NCBI GenBank assembly: GCA_015661135.1
Contig: JACVXW010000064.1
Coordinates: forward strand, 1 to 9,249
Reading direction: 5' to 3'
DNA from: Chloroflexota bacterium
GTDB taxonomy: Bacteria > Chloroflexota > Limnocylindria > Limnocylindrales > CSP1-4
DNA length: 9,249 bases
Shown here: positions 6,875-9,249 of the stretch, piece after piece
Layout of the letters: every line of letters starts with the position of its first letter
How positions within the stretch are numbered: position 1 is the stretch's first letter
Made by a program: the position numbers and the translations under genes
The notes under the pieces: model-generated
The model's database searches: none
Seen by the model: the letters and a program-made list of their open reading frames with translations, nothing else
What the model was told of the DNA's origin: nothing

Positions 6875-7632
6875 GCGGTCAGGGCCCCGGAGCCCGCCCT
6901 CTGCTCGCCGACATGGTGCGTGATGGCCTCCGGCGATCGGTCATCACCGGTACCTACGCCTCGGGGTCCCGGTTGCCGAACGAGAACGCCCTCGCCGGGC
7001 AGTTCGCCGTCAGCCGGGCGACCATCCGGGAGGCGGTTCGCGGACTCGTCGAAGAGGGCTACCTCTCGCGCCGCCACGGGTCCGGCACCTACGTGACGGC
7101 GCGGCCGCTGCTGCGCAACTCGCTGGACCGAAACTTCTCCTACACGTCCTACCTGGAATCCACTGGCGTTCGGGCCGGGCGCCGAATCATCGCCATCCGG
7201 ACCATTCCTGCCTCGGTGCCGGTCGCAGAGCGACTGGGCGTGGAGCCGGGTCGGCCCATCGTGGAACTGCGGCGTGTGCGAACGGCGGACGATCGGCCGG
7301 CCGTCTACTCGGTCGATCACATCCCGGCGGACATCGTGGACGCCGACCGAGACCACGACGCCCTCGGCGGATCGATGTACGCGCTGCTCGCGACCGCCGG
7401 CCACATGGTCCGCCACGGCGAGGCGATTGTTGCCCCGGCGACCGCGGACGAGGACCTCGCGGCGGTCCTCGAGGTGCAGCCGGGCACCCTCCTGCAGCAC
7501 CTCCAGCAGGTGGACGTGGACGGAACCGGGCGACGCGTGATGTTCTCCCTCGAGTGGCACGTCCCAAGCGTCATCGAGCTGCGGGTCTACCGCCGCGGCC
7601 CTGGCACGGCGGAGGGTGAGGGCCGCTCATAG
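6871..7632 (+). CDS. GntR-family (HutC/UTRA subfamily) transcriptional regulator
   Basis: This 253-residue DNA-binding regulator starts at GTG 6871, overlapping the permease stop (GTGA). Residues about 10-75 form the GntR winged helix-turn-helix: ITGTYASGSRLPNENALA, then FAVSRATIREAVRGLVEEGY and the wing RRHGSGTYV. Residues about 90-245 match the UTRA effector-binding domain, with FSYTSYLESTGV, VAERLGVEPGRPIVELRRVR and YSVDHIPADIVD. UTRA domains of the HutC group bind small sugar phosphates, amino acids or similar metabolites. As the last gene of the operon it most likely represses the operon and is released by the substrate or a phosphorylated intermediate. The operator is probably upstream of the first gene, outside the window, and I saw no convincing GntR operator here. 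Confidence 0.92.
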   Translation: MSGQGPGARPLLADMVRDGLRRSVITGTYASGSRLPNENALAGQFAVSRATIREAVRGLVEEGYLSRRHGSGTYVTARPLLRNSLDRNFSYTSYLESTGVRAGRRIIAIRTIPASVPVAERLGVEPGRPIVELRRVRTADDRPAVYSVDHIPADIVDADRDHDALGGSMYALLATAGHMVRHGEAIVAPATADEDLAAVLEVQPGTLLQHLQQVDVDGTGRRVMFSLEWHVPSVIELRVYRRGPGTAEGEGRS

Positions 7633-7845
7633 CGGAGGCATCCCATTGTCCCGTGCTGCCCCCGGCAATCCTGGCTTGCGACCGCCCCCGGAGCACTGCG
7701 CGGATCGCCGGCCGCCGACGGCAGCCGCGACCGCCGAGATCCGCGGGATTTCCCGGTCGCGGCACGGGCGTCGAGCGTGGCCGCGCCGGGCGGTGCGCCC
7801 CGTCGGGTCCTTGGGCGGGCTCGATCCCCGCCTGAACCTGGCGAG

Positions 7846-7862
7846 TGCTCCCCGGGGGAGCA
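7846..7862. repeat. 17-base near-perfect palindrome
   Basis: TGCTCCCC, one G, then GGGGAGCA: 8-bp arms with a single central base. The outer neighbours extend it by one G-T and one A-T pair. So short a centre suits a protein-binding operator on DNA better than an RNA hairpin. It lies about 140-155 bases upstream of the rpsO -10 box. No function is assigned. Confidence 0.45.
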
Positions 7863-7884
7863 TTGGCCACGAAGCCACGTCGAA

Positions 7885-7920
7885 GCCGCGGCGGCCGCGG
7901 CGGCCGCGCCCGGCCGCGGC
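7885..7920. repeat. GC-only tandem repeat with flanking self-complementary octamers
   Basis: GCCGCGGCG occurs at 7885-7893 and 7894-7902, followed by a partial copy, GCCGCG. The self-complementary octamer GCCGCGGC occurs at both ends (7885-7892 and 7913-7920), so the block can also fold back on itself. All 36 bases are G or C. Confidence 0.6.
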
Positions 7921-7980
7921 AGTCCGGTTGGTCCGTGCCCGGCACCGACGCGGGTGCGCCTACGATCGCAGCCTCGATGT

Positions 7981-8009
7981 TTGCCCGATCGGGGCGAGGC
8001 TGGTACCAT
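7981..8009 (+). promoter_or_regulatory. Probable sigma-70-type promoter of rpsO, extended -10
   Basis: TTGCCC (7981-7986), a 17-base spacer and TACCAT (8004-8009), preceded by TG one base upstream (8001-8002) as in extended -10 promoters. The predicted start of transcription is near 8016, giving a leader of about 50 bases to the rpsO GTG. It is the best housekeeping promoter match I found in the gap. Confidence 0.6.
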
Positions 8010-8056
8010 CCGTCGGTCAAAGTTGAAATGGAACGCCATACAGTCACGTTCGTGTC

Positions 8057-8062
8057 GGAGGA
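8057..8062 (+). promoter_or_regulatory. Ribosome binding site deciding the rpsO start
   Basis: GGAGGA lies 4 bases before GTG 8067. It favours that start over the in-frame ATG at 8028, which would add 13 residues ahead of the invariant S15 N-terminus. Confidence 0.6.
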
Positions 8063-8066
8063 CCGA

Positions 8067-8336
8067 GTGCCGCTCGCGCGGGAAGAGAAGCAGGAGATCA
8101 TCACCGGGTTTGCCGTCAAGGACGGCGACACCGGCTCCCCGGAAGTCCAGGTCGCGCTCTTGACGGAGCGGATCAAGGAACTGACAGGTCATCTTCGAAG
8201 CTTCCCCAAGGACAATCATTCGCGTCGCGGCCTCCTCAAGCTCGTCGGCTCGCGCCGTCGTCTTCTCGCCTACCTGGTGAAGAAGGACAACACGCGCTAC
8301 CGCGCCGTCATCGCACGGCTCGGACTTCGCCGCTAG
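8067..8336 (+). CDS. rpsO: 30S ribosomal protein S15
   Basis: The product is 89 residues, the standard S15 length. S15 is a four-helix primary binding protein of the 16S rRNA central domain. From GTG 8067 it reads MPLAREEKQEII and contains TGSPEVQVALLTERI, then DNHSRRGLLKLVGSRRRLLAYL and ending RYRAVIARLGLRR, all diagnostic for S15. The rRNA-contacting element usually written DHHS is DNHS here, a mild substitution. It has its own promoter and is followed after 115 bases by pnp, the classical rpsO-pnp order found in many bacteria. S15 commonly represses its own translation through its leader; the short leader here (about 8016-8066) could serve this, but I could not identify a known S15 leader class. 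Confidence 0.97.
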   Translation: MPLAREEKQEIITGFAVKDGDTGSPEVQVALLTERIKELTGHLRSFPKDNHSRRGLLKLVGSRRRLLAYLVKKDNTRYRAVIARLGLRR

Positions 8337-8351
8337 CGCCACGCTGCCACT

Positions 8352-8374
8352 GACCGCGGGGACATCCCGGGGTC
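8352..8374 (+). promoter_or_regulatory. Hairpin in the rpsO-pnp spacer
   Basis: GACC, one mismatch and CGGG pair with CCCG, one mismatch and GGTC across a GACAT loop: 8 pairs with an internal G-G mismatch. It starts 16 bases after the rpsO stop and has no T-run. In Escherichia coli a hairpin in this spacer is cut by RNase III and is the target of PNPase autocontrol. This one lies in the equivalent place. Confidence 0.5.
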
Positions 8375-8422
8375 GCGTGCATCAGGCGCCCGGCCGGTCG
8401 ACCAGCCAGGAACATTCGTCCC

Positions 8423-8441
8423 TCCTCCTCGGACAGGAGGA
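8423..8441 (+). promoter_or_regulatory. Hairpin that sequesters the pnp Shine-Dalgarno sequence
   Basis: TCCTCCT (8423-8429) pairs perfectly with AGGAGGA (8435-8441) across a CGGAC loop. The right arm is the complete Shine-Dalgarno of pnp, 11 bases before GTG 8452. The repeated CCT units also allow a second register, CCTCCT at 8421-8426, with an 8-base loop. This arrangement predicts translational control of pnp. Confidence 0.65.
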
Positions 8442-8451
8442 ACAGAAACCC

Positions 8452-9249
8452 GTGCCAACAACGCTCGAAACCCAGTTCGGTGGTCGCACGCTCACGATCG
8501 AGACCGGCAAGCTTGCCCGGCTCGCCGGTGGAGCGGTCACCCTTCGCTACGGCGACACCCTCGTCCTCGGCACCGCCAACCGGAGTGATCCGCGGCCGGG
8601 CCTGGACTTCTTTCCGCTGACCGTCGAGTTCGAGGAGCGGATGTACGCCGCGGGCAAGATCCCGGGCGGCTTCATCAAGCGCGAGGCCCGCGCGTCCGAG
8701 GCGGCCACGCTTGCGGCGCGCCTCACGGATCGGCCCATCCGGCCGCTCTTTCCCGAGGGCTACAAGGACGACATCCAGCTCGTGATCACCGTCCTCTCGA
8801 CGGACCAGGAGAACGAGCCGGACGTGCTCGGGACGATCGCCGCGTCCGCCGCCCTGTCGATCAGCGAGATCCCCTTTGCCGGCCCGGTCGGGGCGGTTCG
8901 GATCGGTCGGATCGACGGCGAGTTCGTGGTCAACCCCACGTTCAGCCAGCTCGCCGACTCGGAGCTGGACCTGATCGTCTCCGGCACGCGTGACGCGATC
9001 ATGATGGTTGAGGCAGGGGCCAAGCTCCTGCCGGAGGCCGTCATGGCCGAGGCCATCCTGTTCGGTCACCGAGCGCTGCAGCCGCTCATCGACATCCAGG
9101 AAGAGCTGGTGAAGCTCGTCGGCAAGGCCAAGAGCACACCGTTCATCGAGGCCGGCACCGGGTCGGTCATCGACTTTGCGGATGCGATTGCCGCCGGTGA
9201 CGAGCTCGTCGTCGTGGACGTCGAGACGACCGGCACGGATCCGAAGATG
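8452..9249 (+). CDS. pnp: Polynucleotide phosphorylase, 3'-truncated by window; apparent DEDD exonuclease insertion
   Basis: PNPase degrades RNA 3'-5' by phosphorolysis. From GTG 8452 the frame is open for 266 codons to the window end. Residues 1 to about 225 are a normal first RNase PH domain: VTLRYGDTLVLGTAN, FERMYAAGKIPGG preceded by EE, FIKREARASE (74-83, the RNA-binding FFRR-type loop), DRPIRPLFPEGY, DLIVSGTRDAIMMVEAGAK, and FGHRALQPLIDIQEELVKLVGKAK. Canonical PNPases then enter an all-helical linker. Here residues 228-251 form an unfamiliar junction and residues 252-266 read LVVVDVETTGTDPKM, with Asp256 and Glu258 matching the Exo I motif DxETTG of DnaQ-like exonucleases. I infer that an exonuclease domain is inserted between the first RNase PH domain and the linker. 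The second RNase PH, KH and S1 domains would lie beyond the window. The Shine-Dalgarno is buried in a hairpin. Confidence 0.9.
   Translation, partial: MPTTLETQFGGRTLTIETGKLARLAGGAVTLRYGDTLVLGTANRSDPRPGLDFFPLTVEFEERMYAAGKIPGGFIKREARASEAATLAARLTDRPIRPLFPEGYKDDIQLVITVLSTDQENEPDVLGTIAASAALSISEIPFAGPVGAVRIGRIDGEFVVNPTFSQLADSELDLIVSGTRDAIMMVEAGAKLLPEAVMAEAILFGHRALQPLIDIQEELVKLVGKAKSTPFIEAGTGSVIDFADAIAAGDELVVVDVETTGTDPKM

Larger units (their letters stand above)
7633..7980 (+). other. Gene-free GC-rich gap with several inverted repeats
   Basis: No open frame here has a recognisable protein; the candidates on both strands are Arg/Pro/Ala-rich products of high GC. The stretch holds an 8-bp dyad (CGCGGATC 7699-7706 / GATCCGCG 7738-7745) and a 9-bp dyad (GCCGCGACC 7724-7732 / GGTCGCGGC 7755-7763) whose arms interleave. 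It also holds a 6-bp hairpin with a 7-base loop at 7814-7832, a near-perfect palindrome at 7846-7862 and a GC tandem repeat at 7885-7920. No hairpin is followed by a T-run. It may contain the operon's end, a structured RNA or only incidental GC-rich pairing. Confidence 0.5.

Noticed and set aside
7633..7700. An intrinsic terminator directly after the GntR gene.
   Set aside because: I found no stem followed by a T-run on the plus strand; the operon's end may be Rho-dependent or further downstream.
7813..7833. A tRNA T-arm-like hairpin (GGCGGG, CTCGATC loop, CCCGCC) suggesting a tRNA gene.
   Set aside because: The loop lacks the TTC start, no acceptor partner for the following bases lies upstream, and no D- or anticodon arm can be drawn on either strand.
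8028..8066. ATG 8028 as the start of rpsO.
   Set aside because: It adds 13 residues not found in S15, while GTG 8067 has its own Shine-Dalgarno and gives the standard 89 residues.
7571..8342. Long open frames on the minus strand opposite the gap and rpsO, and a 136-codon plus-strand frame from 7616.
   Set aside because: They are antisense or out of frame to real genes, are Arg/Pro/Ala-rich without family motifs, and are expected at this GC content.

Overview
The window is a high-GC (about two thirds G+C), densely packed bacterial segment in which every supported gene lies on the + strand. GTG starts and 4-base stop/start overlaps are common. The substrate-binding protein has a Tat signal plus lipobox, which points to a membrane-anchored lipoprotein. 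Together with the GC content and protein style, this suggests a Chloroflexota-like or other high-GC bacterium, probably environmental. That placement is an inference; the window has no rRNA to settle it.

Region 1 (1-7632) is one long catabolic and transport operon. The order is: the C-terminal half of an FGGY sugar kinase (cut by the window edge), an AraM-like glycerol-1-phosphate dehydrogenase-family oxidoreductase, a NagD/AraL-type HAD-IIA phosphatase whose C-terminus is broken by a frameshift/deletion, a (beta/alpha)8-barrel protein of unknown function, a PotD-like binding protein, two PotB/PotC-like permeases, and a GntR/HutC regulator. The soluble set (FGGY kinase + AraL-type HAD + AraM-type dehydrogenase + binding protein + two permeases) recalls the Bacillus subtilis ara operon. 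Here, however, the transporter is of the polyamine type. No ABC ATPase gene is present, so it must lie upstream or elsewhere. A plausible reading is uptake, phosphorylation and oxidation of a small polyol- or sugar-like compound under GntR control. The substrate cannot be read from the sequence.

Region 2 (7633-8066) is a gap of about 430 bases with no convincing gene. It holds several GC-rich inverted repeats, two of which interlock like a pseudoknot, a near-perfect palindrome, a short GC tandem repeat, and a good extended -10 promoter for rpsO.

Region 3 (8067-9249) is the housekeeping pair rpsO (ribosomal protein S15) and pnp (polynucleotide phosphorylase). The spacer between them has two hairpins, one of which pairs off the whole pnp Shine-Dalgarno sequence. 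The pnp frame is open to the window end. After a normal first RNase PH domain it departs from the PNPase pattern and reads VVVDVETTGTDPK, the Exo I motif of DnaQ/RNase T/oligoribonuclease (DEDD) exonucleases. This suggests a PNPase with a hydrolytic 3'-5' exonuclease domain inserted where the helical linker should begin, and it is the most interesting observation in the window.
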